The translations under genes and the position numbers were made by a program. From Flavobacteriaceae bacterium (GTDB taxonomy: Bacteria > Bacteroidota > Bacteroidia > Flavobacteriales > Flavobacteriaceae), in NCBI GenBank assembly GCA_024232495.1, contig JAAEPP010000534.1:1-32125 (forward strand): a stretch of DNA of 32,125 bases, written 5' to 3'. Shown in pieces: positions 1-8,389 of this stretch. The notes below the pieces were generated by a model. It was not told where the DNA came from. It saw nothing but the letters and a program-made list of their open reading frames with translations, and did no database searches. Numbering within the stretch: position 1 is the first letter of the stretch; every line of letters starts with the position of its first letter.

Positions 1-792
1 ACTATTCACTACATTATCTATTCTTCCTAAATACTGAAATGAACTAGCTGATATTAATTTTACCAAATCATTGGTAACTACTTTATTATTTGAAACTTCT
101 GAAGCTTCAATTACCAGACAATCCCTTTCATCTAGTGAAAATTTCACATTAGGTAAAGCATCGTAATAATCAGATTTAGCCAACCCATTAATTCTTCTCA
201 CTGCAATATGACTAATAGTTTCGGTCATTCCATAAGTAGCAAATACTTCGGTATCTACTTGTTGTAGTTGATCATTTAAATCTCTAGAAATAGCACCTCC
301 ACCAATTACAAGCTTCTTGATTTTATTTAGTGATTTTAACGAGTAATGAACCTGATAAGGTACCATTGCAACAAAATCGTAGTCATTATCGTATTGAGTA
401 ATTGCATCCTTTTCTGGCGCTACAATATGAAGATCCCAACCTAAAATTATCGCGCGCACCAACATCATTTTACCAGCGATGTAACTTGCAGGCAAACATA
501 AAAGAGCTCTTGTTTCACTTGGTAATTCAAAAAAAGTACCCGTAGCTATCGCACTTTTAATCGTATGAGTTTTTAAAATATTTATTTTTTTTGGAGCTCC
601 AGTGGATCCAGAAGTAGGAACACCTATATAATCGTTGTTATTTAGCCATTCTATTAAAAATTTACCAATCTCTATCTCGTGAAGTGCCTGAGATTTCTCG
701 AAATCTAGAGCCAATTCATACAAATCATCAAATCGGTATGGAAGACCGTTTAATTTAAATTTTGGATGAACATAAATGCTAGAAGACGTCAC
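1..792 (-). CDS. menE: o-succinylbenzoate-CoA ligase (MenE), 3' end cut by window edge
   Basis: The reading frame runs from a GTG at 790-792 to the window edge, giving 264 N-terminal residues of an AMP-binding (ANL superfamily) enzyme. It has the adenylate-forming P-loop TSGSTGAPKK and the downstream motif YGMTET. MenE activates o-succinylbenzoate to its CoA thioester in menaquinone synthesis. An in-frame TAA lies two codons upstream of the GTG and no in-frame ATG occurs until far inside the domain, so GTG is the best start. The N-terminus is short compared with full-length acyl-CoA ligases, as is usual for the compact MenE of Bacteroidota. It starts 18 nt after the CPBP protease stop and sits in a run with menC and menA, which supports MenE over other ligases. 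The C-terminal subdomain is outside the window. Confidence 0.88.
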   Translation of the reverse strand, partial: MTSSSIYVHPKFKLNGLPYRFDDLYELALDFEKSQALHEIEIGKFLIEWLNNNDYIGVPTSGSTGAPKKINILKTHTIKSAIATGTFFELPSETRALLCLPASYIAGKMMLVRAIILGWDLHIVAPEKDAITQYDNDYDFVAMVPYQVHYSLKSLNKIKKLVIGGGAISRDLNDQLQQVDTEVFATYGMTETISHIAVRRINGLAKSDYYDALPNVKFSLDERDCLVIEASEVSNNKVVTNDLVKLISASSFQYLGRIDNVVNS

Positions 793-810
793 TTTTTATT
801 TGATTTTTTT

Positions 811-1758
811 TTAAATTGAATCTTTTTTAAATGGCAAAACTTTTCCAAATAGTTTTTCTTTCCAGTTAGTCCATTTATACTTCCAAGCCATCACACCTAA
901 TAATATTGGATACAATATGAATACAGGTAATACTACCTCAATTCCCTTACTAGGATCTGAAAGATCTAATAAAACAGAATTGGTTTGAAAAACTGTCCAA
1001 TCACTTGTCACTAATAATACGATTATCAAATTAGTTCCCGCATGAAAGCCTAAGGATAATTCCATTCCTTCATCCATTAGCGTAATTATTCCTAGAAAAA
1101 ATCCTGTTCCTACATAATAAACCATGGCTATATTTCCAATTTTATCTACCTCTGGATTAAAAAAGTGCAAACTTCCAAATATAATAGATGTCAATAGTAA
1201 TGGAATCCATTTATTTTTTACTGTAATTCCAATTCCTTGCATTAAATATCCTCTAAAAAAATATTCTTCAAAACTAGTTTGTAATGGAATTAAAACAATA
1301 GCTATTAAAAACATTATTGAAAAGGATTTCCATTCAAACTGAATTAAATAATTCTCAGGGTTGTAGTAAAAATCAAACGCCGTTGTGGTGATAGTTAATA
1401 AAGCTATGATACCAAATCCGAAGAAAAAACGACCCCAATCAATTTTATCTCTAGAGGTGGTAAGTTGAATAAAAGATTGATGATGTAAAAATTTAATAAC
1501 TACTAACAACGCAACAAATCCGCCTATAAAAGTTAATAGCGTTAAGAAAAGATAGAGATTACTTTTTAAAGGAAATAAAGTAGAAAAAGCAGATTCACTG
1601 GCAGTTATAAATTCTTCTAGATTACTGGCTTTAAACCAAGAAACAATTCCTAAAGGAATCACTCCTATTATTTGCCATCCCAATATAAAAATTATTAATA
1701 TTCCCAGTAAATAACGCCAAACGTCTTGTTTAATTTTAAATGCCTGTTCAATATACAT
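811..1758 (-). CDS. CPBP-family (CAAX-type) intramembrane metalloprotease
   Basis: This 315-residue protein has about eight hydrophobic segments. It carries the three signature motifs of the CPBP/Abi family (Rce1-like glutamic membrane proteases): EEYFFRG (E164, E165, R169), FGSLHFFNP (H198) and GFHAGTN (H239). Family members cleave or process membrane or prenylated substrates in eukaryotes. In bacteria the roles are varied and mostly unknown, so the substrate here cannot be given. It lies 18 nt after the menC stop and 18 nt before the menE start on the same strand, so it is very probably co-transcribed with the menaquinone genes. The motifs are intact, so it is predicted to be active. A role in menaquinone synthesis is not implied by the family and would be inference from position only. 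Confidence 0.88.
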   Translation of the reverse strand: MYIEQAFKIKQDVWRYLLGILIIFILGWQIIGVIPLGIVSWFKASNLEEFITASESAFSTLFPLKSNLYLFLTLLTFIGGFVALLVVIKFLHHQSFIQLTTSRDKIDWGRFFFGFGIIALLTITTTAFDFYYNPENYLIQFEWKSFSIMFLIAIVLIPLQTSFEEYFFRGYLMQGIGITVKNKWIPLLLTSIIFGSLHFFNPEVDKIGNIAMVYYVGTGFFLGIITLMDEGMELSLGFHAGTNLIIVLLVTSDWTVFQTNSVLLDLSDPSKGIEVVLPVFILYPILLGVMAWKYKWTNWKEKLFGKVLPFKKDSI

Positions 1759-1776
1759 AGTTTAAAATTTCATTAT

Positions 1777-2823
1777 TTAGAATTTAATCATATCTAGGTC
1801 CCACTTTTTATTAGTATTGTAATATAAGTTTCCGTTACATACTTCCAGAGGTGAAGAAATATTATTGGTAAAAAGACTTCCTGTACCTAAACCCTGAGGT
1901 AATTTACTGCTTTTTGTATGAGTATATTGTGAAATAGCATTTAAGCCAATATTACTCTCTAAAGCTGAAGTTATCCACCAACCAATATTTTTACTTTCGG
2001 AAAATGAAATCCAATCATCACTACCTTTAAATCCTCCTATCAAACTTGGTTTCAATATGATATATTGTGGATGAATCGTATTTAATAGTTCTAATTTTTC
2101 TTTTTCTGAAAAAACTCCAATCAATTCTTCATCCAATGCAATAGCTAAAGGAGAATCTTGACACAATCTGGCCATTTCTTGCCATTGACCTTGTTTAATA
2201 GGTTGCTCAATGGAATGCAATTCGAATTCGGAAAGCCATTTTAATTTCTCTAAAGCTTCCGATGGAGAAAATGCACCATTAGCATCTACTCTCAATTCTA
2301 TATCTGAAGATGAATATTCTTTTCTTATTGATTTTAACAAATTCATCTCTACATCAAAATCAATAGCTCCAATTTTCATTTTTATACATCGAAAACCTTG
2401 AGCTAACTTTACAGAAATTTGTCGTTTCATAAAAGATTCACTCCCCATCCAAACTAAACCGTTAATTGAAATATTATCATTTCCATTAGAAAATTCTGAT
2501 GGAAAAATTCTAAATAAATCTTGAGAAGCTAATGATTTAAATGCGGTTTCCAGTCCAATCTGGATAGAAGGAAATTCTACTAATTCGTCGTACAATGCTT
2601 CAACTCCTAAATCTATGTGGTCACAAACCCATTTTAGTTTCTTTTCATAAGCTGAGCAATCATCAATACTCAAACCCCTAAACAAAGCACATTCTCCTAT
2701 TCCCTTCTGACTTTTATCTTTTAAGATTATAAAAAAAGTTTCTTTAGTTTTAAGTACCCCTCTTGAAGTACCTCCTGGAATTTTAAATTTTAATAGATGC
2801 TTTTGGTATGATGCAGTTAGCAT
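1777..2823 (-). CDS. menC: o-succinylbenzoate synthase (MenC)
   Basis: This is a 348-residue enolase-superfamily enzyme that dehydrates SHCHC to o-succinylbenzoate in menaquinone synthesis. The catalytic set is visible and correctly spaced: the KxK pair K148/K150 (KMKIG), metal ligands D180 (RVDANG), E206 (SIEQP) and D231 (ALDEE), and the opposing general acid/base K258 (ILKPS). The N-terminal capping domain covers about residues 1-110 and the barrel about 115-330. Enolase-superfamily dipeptide epimerases share this arrangement, but the position between menA and menE makes MenC the clear choice. It starts 18 nt after the MBL-fold hydrolase gene and is followed closely by the CPBP protease gene, consistent with one operon. 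Confidence 0.93.
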   Translation of the reverse strand: MLTASYQKHLLKFKIPGGTSRGVLKTKETFFIILKDKSQKGIGECALFRGLSIDDCSAYEKKLKWVCDHIDLGVEALYDELVEFPSIQIGLETAFKSLASQDLFRIFPSEFSNGNDNISINGLVWMGSESFMKRQISVKLAQGFRCIKMKIGAIDFDVEMNLLKSIRKEYSSSDIELRVDANGAFSPSEALEKLKWLSEFELHSIEQPIKQGQWQEMARLCQDSPLAIALDEELIGVFSEKEKLELLNTIHPQYIILKPSLIGGFKGSDDWISFSESKNIGWWITSALESNIGLNAISQYTHTKSSKLPQGLGTGSLFTNNISSPLEVCNGNLYYNTNKKWDLDMIKF

Positions 2824-2841
2824 ATAATCAATTTTATTATT

Positions 2842-3522
2842 CTATAATTCTAATGATGAACCTATATCTAGCAACATTAAATCTTTTTTTGCATCAAAAA
2901 ATTTTTTTTTCGCTTCTTCATGATTGATTTCAATAAATCCAAAAGTATCATAATGAACACCTAATATTTTTTCACATTCTAAAAAATCACTGGCTAGGAT
3001 AGCATCATCAATTCCCATAGTAAAGTTATCTCCAATTGGAAGTATAGCTAGATCCAGCTTGGTTTGTAATGGAATTAATTTCATATCCATTGTTAAAGCT
3101 GTATCTCCTGCAATGTAAATATTTTTGTGCTCACCTTCGATAACAAATCCTCCTGGCTGCCCTCCATAACTTCCATCAGGAAAAGAACTGGTATGCACAG
3201 CATTCACAAATTTTAAATTTCCAAAATCAAATTTCCAATTTCCTCCATGATTCATTGGATGCACATCAAATCCTTTTGCTTGGTAGTACATAGCAATTTC
3301 ATAATTACTAACAATTTTAGCATTGGTATTTTTAGCAATCGCTTCTGCATCAAGAATATGATCTTCATGAGCATGCGTCAATAAAATATAATCTGCTTTT
3401 AATGATACTATATCAACTTTATCTTTAGATAATGGATTCCCAGAAATAAATGGATCCACAATTATGTTTTTTCCTGAAACTTCTATAGATAGTGAGTTTT
3501 GGCCGTAAAATGTAATTTTCAT
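2842..3522 (-). CDS. metal-dependent hydrolase, MBL fold, UPF0173 type
   Basis: The 226-residue protein has a metallo-beta-lactamase fold. The metal-binding HxHxDH motif is LTHAHEDH (H50, H52, D54, H55), followed by a further His in NAVHTSSFPDG, an Asp in IAGDTALT and a late His in GVHYDTFGF. The length and these motifs fit the UPF0173 family of small predicted metal-dependent hydrolases, whose substrate is not established. It has no signal peptide, so it is cytoplasmic. It lies 12 nt after menA and 18 nt before menC on the same strand. Its place inside the menaquinone operon hints at a linked metabolic or housekeeping role, but the sequence does not show which reaction it catalyses. Confidence 0.88.
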   Translation of the reverse strand: MKITFYGQNSLSIEVSGKNIIVDPFISGNPLSKDKVDIVSLKADYILLTHAHEDHILDAEAIAKNTNAKIVSNYEIAMYYQAKGFDVHPMNHGGNWKFDFGNLKFVNAVHTSSFPDGSYGGQPGGFVIEGEHKNIYIAGDTALTMDMKLIPLQTKLDLAILPIGDNFTMGIDDAILASDFLECEKILGVHYDTFGFIEINHEEAKKKFFDAKKDLMLLDIGSSLEL

Positions 3523-3534
3523 AAGACTAAATAT

Positions 3535-4428
3535 TTAATGAAAGAATCCAAACAAAATAGCAAATAAAAAGGTGCTTAAAGCAACTTTCTTCAGTTCGTT
3601 ATCTAATAATTTAGGTTCTATATTTTTATAAACAGTTACTAAATTCATCCATAAAGGTATAAAAGTAATACTGTAGGTAAATTGACTAATTGAATGATAA
3701 TTTATACCTGAATACAACAAAGTTAAAGCCATACCAATAGATATTAAAATGTAATGGTATATTTTTGCTTTTGAACTTCCTAAACTTACTACTAATGTAT
3801 TTTTTTTATTCTTTTTATCATTTTCAATATCTCGCATATTATTTAAATTGAGTACAGCCATACTTAACAGTCCTATACTAGAAGCAGGTAATAATAAATC
3901 CCATTTTAGTTCGTGAGTGAATAAATAATTACTTCCTAAAACGCTAAGCAATCCGAAAAATAGAAATACAAATACATCACCAAGACCAGAATAACCATAA
4001 GCATTTTTACCAATGGTATATTTTAACGCAGCAACTATTGAAATGATTCCTAAAACAAGAAACAATAGAGAATTAAAAAAATCTTCCCAACCAAACGCTG
4101 CATAGATCAAATTTAACGCAATTGATAAAGTCAAAAAAGCAGTTATAATAATTCCGTATTTCATCTGCTTAGCGGAAATTAGTCCAGAAGCGACCATCCT
4201 TTTTTCACCTTCTCGATGATCGTCTACACCTTTTATTCCGTCGCCGTAATCATTTGCAAAATTTGATAAGACTTGAAACCCTATGGTAGTTAAAATAGCT
4301 AACCAAAAGATTTCAGGTTGAAATAATGAATTTTTTTTCGCTATTGCTGAACCAACAATTATACCAGAAACCGACAAAGGTAGCGTCCTTAGTCTTGCTG
4401 CAGCTATCCATGCTTTAAACTTTGGCAT
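3535..4428 (-). CDS. menA: 1,4-dihydroxy-2-naphthoate polyprenyltransferase (MenA)
   Basis: This 297-residue UbiA-superfamily membrane protein attaches the polyprenyl tail to 1,4-dihydroxy-2-naphthoate, making demethylmenaquinone. The first Asp-rich prenyl-diphosphate motif is NDYGDGIKGVDD (residues 59-70). The second is around RDIENDKKN, near residue 200. About eight or nine hydrophobic helices surround them. The N-terminal WIAAARLRTLPLS is typical of MenA. It is the first gene of the minus-strand menaquinone group. A perfect -7 element on the minus strand lies 20 nt upstream, so transcription of menA through menE may begin here. menB, menD and menF are not in the window. Confidence 0.95.
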   Translation of the reverse strand: MPKFKAWIAAARLRTLPLSVSGIIVGSAIAKKNSLFQPEIFWLAILTTIGFQVLSNFANDYGDGIKGVDDHREGEKRMVASGLISAKQMKYGIIITAFLTLSIALNLIYAAFGWEDFFNSLLFLVLGIISIVAALKYTIGKNAYGYSGLGDVFVFLFFGLLSVLGSNYLFTHELKWDLLLPASSIGLLSMAVLNLNNMRDIENDKKNKKNTLVVSLGSSKAKIYHYILISIGMALTLLYSGINYHSISQFTYSITFIPLWMNLVTVYKNIEPKLLDNELKKVALSTFLFAILFGFFH

Positions 4429-4447
4429 TGGTTTAATTTATTTTTTA

Positions 4448-4455
4448 CAAAAATA
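4448..4455 (-). promoter_or_regulatory. candidate -7 promoter element for the menA operon
   Basis: On the minus strand this reads TATTTTTG, an exact match to the Bacteroidota -7 consensus TAnnTTTG. It lies 20 nt upstream of the menA ATG, so transcription would start roughly 12 nt before the ATG. I see no clear TTTG -33 element at the expected distance, and AT-rich DNA makes chance matches common. Confidence 0.4.
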
Positions 4456-4505
4456 CATTTATTAAATTATTTTGTACTTTTAAACAGCATCAAATCAACA
4501 TTATT

Positions 4506-4880
4506 ATGAATGCAATAGTGAAAATCGATATTGGACTCTTAATACTACGTGTAGGTTTTTCAGGTTTTTTATTTTTACATGGATTAGAAAAGTTAGAAGT
4601 AGCTCTAAGTTCTAATATTAATTACACCGATCCAATAGGCTTAGGACCGACATTAACACTAATACTAGTTTTATTTACTGAACTCATATGTACCGTTTTA
4701 GTAGCCGTAGGTTACAGAGTAAGATGGTTAAGTATTCCTCCTATTATTTTAATGTTGGTAGCAGTTTTTGTTGTTCATAAAAACGATTCAATCATGGAAA
4801 AAGAATTGGCTGTATTGTATCTAATAAGCTTTATTGTTATTGGAATTTTAGGAAGCGGCAAATACGCAATAAAAAAATAA
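4506..4880 (+). CDS. DoxX-family small membrane protein
   Basis: The protein has 124 residues and four hydrophobic segments (about 8-26, 45-66, 72-90 and 100-118), the size and topology of the DoxX / DoxX-like family. The N-terminal LRVGFSGFLFLHGLEKL matches the family's conserved first helix with its Gly and His residues. Members are inner-membrane proteins, in some cases linked to redox or thiol homeostasis; the exact function here is unknown. It is divergent from menA. Its TAA stop (4878-4880) directly abuts the minus-strand stop of holA (4881-4883), with no intervening base. A near match to the -7 element (TTATTTTG) lies about 30 nt upstream. Confidence 0.82.
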   Translation: MNAIVKIDIGLLILRVGFSGFLFLHGLEKLEVALSSNINYTDPIGLGPTLTLILVLFTELICTVLVAVGYRVRWLSIPPIILMLVAVFVVHKNDSIMEKELAVLYLISFIVIGILGSGKYAIKK

Positions 4881-5882
4881 TTATTTTGTCACCTCAACTA
4901 AAAGTTCTTTAAGAATATCCTCATGAGTTAAATTTGCTCCGACACCCTTGCTTTTAACATCCACTTCTCGGATAGAGGCGATTATAGCACTTATTTTTTT
5001 CATCGGAAAATTTCGAGCAGCTACTTCATAGTCTTTCATGAAATATGGATGAACACCAAGTTTTTTTGGGGCTTGTGATTTATTTGATAAGGTTTGATAC
5101 TTCATTACCTTGGAAAAAAAACCAAATAGTATGGAAACAGTAACCACAGTCGGATGATTTTTTGAATTTTGTGAAAAATATTGAATGATACCAAATGCTT
5201 TCTTGGTATTCTTGTGAGCCAATGCGTTGATAAGTTCAAAATTATTAAAATCTTTGCTTATTCCTATATTATTTTCTATTATTTGAGCTGAAATCTGATT
5301 CTCAGGTTTTACTATCAATTGAATTTTTTGTAACTCATTATTGATTTTTGACAAATCATTACCAAGAAACTCAACTAACATTTGCGAAGCTTTTGGAGAT
5401 ATGGTATATCCTTTTTGCGCAAGTACTTTTCTTATCCAATCGGGTAATTGATTGTCATACATTTTTTTACTTTCAAAAATAACTCCATTTTTTTGTATTG
5501 CTTTAAAGACTTTTTTGCGCTTGTCTAGTTTTTTATATTTATAACAAAACACTAATACTGTTGTTGGCTGAGGGTTTTCTGCATACGAAACAAGGTTTTC
5601 AATAGTTCTAGATAAATCTTGCGCCTCCTTAACAATTATTACCTGTCGTTCTGCCATCATTGGAAATCTTTTAGAGGCACTAACAATATCTTCTATTTTT
5701 GAATCACGACCATAATAAAGTATTTGATTAAATCCTTTCTCCTCTTCTGAAAGTATATTATTTTCAATAAATTTTGACAATGTATCTATAAAATAGGACT
5801 CCTCTCCCATTAAAAAATAGATGGGCTTAATATCTCCTTTTTTAATAGCTGAAATAATATGTCTTACTTTGTCTAAAGGCAT
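4881..5882 (-). CDS. holA: DNA polymerase III subunit delta
   Basis: This 333-residue protein matches HolA, the clamp-loader subunit that opens the beta sliding clamp. The N-terminal IKPIYFLMGEESYFID is typical of the family, followed by an AAA+-like region without a functional Walker motif (about 18-140), a lid region (about 140-210) and the C-terminal collar domain (about 215-333). The length is normal. Its stop abuts that of the DoxX-like gene. Upstream it is divergent from the PD-(D/E)XK gene, the two starts lying about 50 nt apart, an arrangement often seen in Bacteroidota. I saw no truncation or frameshift. Confidence 0.92.
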   Translation of the reverse strand: MPLDKVRHIISAIKKGDIKPIYFLMGEESYFIDTLSKFIENNILSEEEKGFNQILYYGRDSKIEDIVSASKRFPMMAERQVIIVKEAQDLSRTIENLVSYAENPQPTTVLVFCYKYKKLDKRKKVFKAIQKNGVIFESKKMYDNQLPDWIRKVLAQKGYTISPKASQMLVEFLGNDLSKINNELQKIQLIVKPENQISAQIIENNIGISKDFNNFELINALAHKNTKKAFGIIQYFSQNSKNHPTVVTVSILFGFFSKVMKYQTLSNKSQAPKKLGVHPYFMKDYEVAARNFPMKKISAIIASIREVDVKSKGVGANLTHEDILKELLVEVTK

Positions 5883-5931
5883 TTATCCTGCAGATTGTTT
5901 AATTGTTTTTAAAAAATAAGTACCTTGCAAC

Positions 5932-6384
5932 GTGCAAAAACTCAACTTTCCAAAATATAATTTTCGATTCAAAAATAACGAAAATAAAACGTTGATTTTT
6001 GATATCATTAGAAAAAAATTTGTGATTTTAACACCAGAAGAATGGGTACGACAACACACGCTACATTTTTTGATTACTGAAAAAAAATATCCCGTTTCCT
6101 ATATTAATGTTGAGAAGCAGTTACTGATAAACGATTCTGTTAAGAGATACGATATTGTAACTTTTAAAAATGATGGAGACGTAGAGATTATAATCGAATG
6201 TAAAGCCCCAAGTATACCTATTAATCAAGTAACTTTTGATCAAATTGCTCGTTATAATCTAGCTTTAAATTCAAATTTACTAATGGTGACCAACGGATTA
6301 ACACATTATTTTTGCAAAATGGATATTAAAAATAAAAGATATCTTTTTTTGCGTGATTTACCTAAATATAATCAACTCAAATAA
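5932..6384 (+). CDS. orphan PD-(D/E)XK protein, HsdR N-terminal domain-like
   Basis: A 150-residue stand-alone protein resembling the N-terminal nuclease domain of type I restriction subunit R. The PD-(D/E)XK core is visible: E61, D74 (RYDIV), E89-x-K91 (IIECKAPS), then Q104xxxY108 (QIARY), the QxxxY motif of RecB/HsdR-type nucleases. It has no helicase domain, and no hsdM or hsdS lies nearby, so it is not part of a restriction-modification system here. It is usually annotated in flavobacteria as a type I restriction enzyme HsdR N-terminal domain protein beside holA. The start is a GTG at 5932 with a -7-like TACCTTGC immediately upstream. The intact catalytic residues suggest nuclease activity, but the role and substrate are unknown. 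Confidence 0.8.
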   Translation: MQKLNFPKYNFRFKNNENKTLIFDIIRKKFVILTPEEWVRQHTLHFLITEKKYPVSYINVEKQLLINDSVKRYDIVTFKNDGDVEIIIECKAPSIPINQVTFDQIARYNLALNSNLLMVTNGLTHYFCKMDIKNKRYLFLRDLPKYNQLK

Positions 6385-6435
6385 AATTAATTAAATAAGA
6401 ATTTGTATGTTAGACATATATGTTAGTTTATTGAT

Positions 6436-7431
6436 ATGAAAGTTGCTATTGTCATACTTAATTGGAATGGGAAAAAAATATTAGAACAATTTTTACCATC
6501 AGTAGTTGAATACTCAGAAAAAGCGACCATCTATGTTGCTGACAATGCATCTACAGATAAATCTATACCATATCTTAAAGAAAAATTTAATAAGGTGACT
6601 ATTATCCAAAACAAAACAAACGGAGGTTACGCCAAAGGTTATAACGATGCTTTAAAAAACGTCACTGAAGACTTGTTAATTTTATTAAATAATGATGTAG
6701 AAGTTACTCAAAATTGGTTGCTACCAATAATAAATGAATTTAAACGTGATGCTTCTTTAATCGCTGCACAACCAAAAATATTGGATTTTAATAATAAAAA
6801 ATATTTTGAATATGCGGGAGCAGGAGGCGGTTTTATTGACCGATTAGGATATCCTTATTGCCGGGGAAGAATATTTAATACTATTGAAAAAGACAAGGGT
6901 CAGTACAATGATATAAATAAAATATTTTGGGCTAGTGGTGCCTGTTTTATTGTGAGAAATAATGAGTTCAAAGAATTAAATGGATTTGATGAAAACTTTT
7001 TTGCACATCAAGAGGAAATCGATTTATGCTGGAGAATTCAACAAAATGGTGGAATTATAAAATACATCGGAAATAGTACTGTGTATCACCTTGGCGGTGC
7101 AACGCTATCTAATATAAATCCAATTAAAACCTTTTATAATTTTAGAAATTCCCTTTTAATGCTTGTTAAAAATATAGAAAGTTCAAAAGTTTGGATAATT
7201 TTATTTTTAAGACTTTTAATGGACGGAATTGCTGGATTAAACTTTTTAATTCAAGGAAAGTGGAAACATACATTAGCTATTGTAAAGGCCCATTTTAGTT
7301 TTTACAGCCTACTTCCACGATATATTAACAAAGAATATAAAATTAGAAAAGCAATTAAATACTATCATATAAAATCAATTGTTTGGAATTATTTTATTAG
7401 AAAAAATCGTATTTTTAAGGAGCTAAATTAA
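6436..7431 (+). CDS. glycosyltransferase family 2
   Basis: The 331-residue protein begins with VAIVILNWNG and has VADNASTDKS, NGGYAKGYNDAL and LLNNDVEV, the nucleotide-sugar binding motifs of GT2 (GT-A fold). GFDENFFAHQEEIDLCWR carries the acceptor-side ED-type acidic pair. These motifs resemble bacterial rhamnosyl- and related transferases that build cell-surface glycans. The C-terminal part (about 235-331) contains a hydrophobic stretch and is basic, suggesting membrane association. Donor and acceptor cannot be read from the sequence. It follows the PD-(D/E)XK gene by 51 nt and precedes the OmpA-type gene on the same strand, a gene order seen in other flavobacteria. Two copies of TATGTTAG precede the start. 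Confidence 0.87.
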   Translation: MKVAIVILNWNGKKILEQFLPSVVEYSEKATIYVADNASTDKSIPYLKEKFNKVTIIQNKTNGGYAKGYNDALKNVTEDLLILLNNDVEVTQNWLLPIINEFKRDASLIAAQPKILDFNNKKYFEYAGAGGGFIDRLGYPYCRGRIFNTIEKDKGQYNDINKIFWASGACFIVRNNEFKELNGFDENFFAHQEEIDLCWRIQQNGGIIKYIGNSTVYHLGGATLSNINPIKTFYNFRNSLLMLVKNIESSKVWIILFLRLLMDGIAGLNFLIQGKWKHTLAIVKAHFSFYSLLPRYINKEYKIRKAIKYYHIKSIVWNYFIRKNRIFKELN

Positions 7432-7479
7432 TGGTTACAGAAAAACATCAATACTTTTTTTTTCTATCCTGCGTTTTAA

Positions 7480-7487
7480 TATTTTTG
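7480..7487 (+). promoter_or_regulatory. candidate -7 promoter element for the OmpA-type gene
   Basis: TATTTTTG matches TAnnTTTG exactly and lies 27 nt upstream of the OmpA-type start codon, a normal distance. No TTG-type -33 element is seen at about 19 nt upstream. It would give the outer-membrane protein a promoter separate from the glycosyltransferase gene. Confidence 0.4.
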
Positions 7488-7514
7488 AACTATATCTAAA
7501 CCTAATATACAAAT

Positions 7515-8375
7515 ATGAAAAATTTTCTAATCCTAGCAGCCTGTTCTAGTTTACTTTTAACGTCTTGTGTTACTAGTAAAAAATATGCTGAACTAGAAAG
7601 CAAACAAAAAAGCACTCAAGATTTATTGAACACAGCAACCGTCAAATTAAACGACTGTTTATCTGAAAAGTCAGGTTTATCCGCTGAAAACAGTACCTTA
7701 AAAAACCAAGTTAGTTTTTTAAACGCTACCAACGGTGATTTAATTAAGCAAATTGGGGACTTTACAGATTTAACAATAAAAGGTGCAGAGAACTTAGAAA
7801 AGTCACTAGAAAGCATGAAAGAGAAAGATGTGACTATAAACAAACTAAGGGATGCTATTACCCGTCGTGATTCTGTGAATCTAGCACTTGTACAAAGCTT
7901 AAAAGGAGTTCTTGGGGACCTTAACGATACAGATATTGAAGTCAATGTCGAGAAAGGTGTCGTTTTTGTGAGTATTTCTGACAAGTTGTTATTTAAAAGT
8001 GGAAGTATCAATGTATCGAGTAAGGCTAGAGAAGTTCTTGGAAAAATAGCTACTGTAGTTAATAATAAGCCAGATTTCGAATTTTTGGTAGAAGGTCATA
8101 CCGATTCACAGTCTATAAGTACAGACTGCATGAAAGACAATTGGGACTTAAGTGTTCTTAGAGCAACTACTGTTGTTAGAATATTACAAGACGATTTTGG
8201 CGTAGCTCCGGAAAGAATGACAGCTGGAGGACGCAGTCAGTACATTCCAAAGGCTTCAAATGAAAACGCAGAGACTAGGGCTAAAAACAGAAGAACAAGA
8301 ATTGTAGTTCTTCCTAAGCTTGATCAATTTTATTCAATGATTGAAGAAGGTTTAAATGACCCTGTAATTAACTAG
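7515..8375 (+). CDS. OmpA-family outer-membrane lipoprotein
   Basis: The protein has 286 residues. The N-terminus is a lipoprotein signal with lipobox LLTSC (Cys18). Residues about 22-115 are predicted to be helical or coiled-coil, with many Glu, Lys and Asn. A C-terminal OmpA-like peptidoglycan-binding domain spans about 150-270, with VEGHTDSQSI, LRATTVVRIL and NRRTRIVVLP. The Asp of GHTD and the Arg of NRRTRI are the usual diaminopimelate-binding residues. It probably tethers the outer membrane to peptidoglycan. It is followed by a strong terminator, so it is the last gene of its transcript. Confidence 0.92.
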   Translation: MKNFLILAACSSLLLTSCVTSKKYAELESKQKSTQDLLNTATVKLNDCLSEKSGLSAENSTLKNQVSFLNATNGDLIKQIGDFTDLTIKGAENLEKSLESMKEKDVTINKLRDAITRRDSVNLALVQSLKGVLGDLNDTDIEVNVEKGVVFVSISDKLLFKSGSINVSSKAREVLGKIATVVNNKPDFEFLVEGHTDSQSISTDCMKDNWDLSVLRATTVVRILQDDFGVAPERMTAGGRSQYIPKASNENAETRAKNRRTRIVVLPKLDQFYSMIEEGLNDPVIN

Positions 8376-8389
8376 GAATTTAAAAATAT

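Noticed and set aside
4878-4883. Abutting stop codons of the DoxX-like gene and holA
   Set aside because: Convergent genes with zero spacing are unusual but common in compact genomes; it implies no shared function.
5932-6384. Type I restriction-modification system
   Set aside because: Only an HsdR N-terminal-like domain is present. No methylase, specificity subunit or helicase motor is nearby, so a restriction system cannot be claimed.
6406-6426. Direct repeat of TATGTTAG before the glycosyltransferase gene
   Set aside because: Two 8-bp copies in very AT-rich DNA with no promoter element placed relative to them; chance is likely.
7616-8011. 131-codon open frame on the minus strand
   Set aside because: It is antisense to the OmpA-type gene, which has a lipobox and a full OmpA domain; the opposite translation is low-complexity and serine/phenylalanine-rich.
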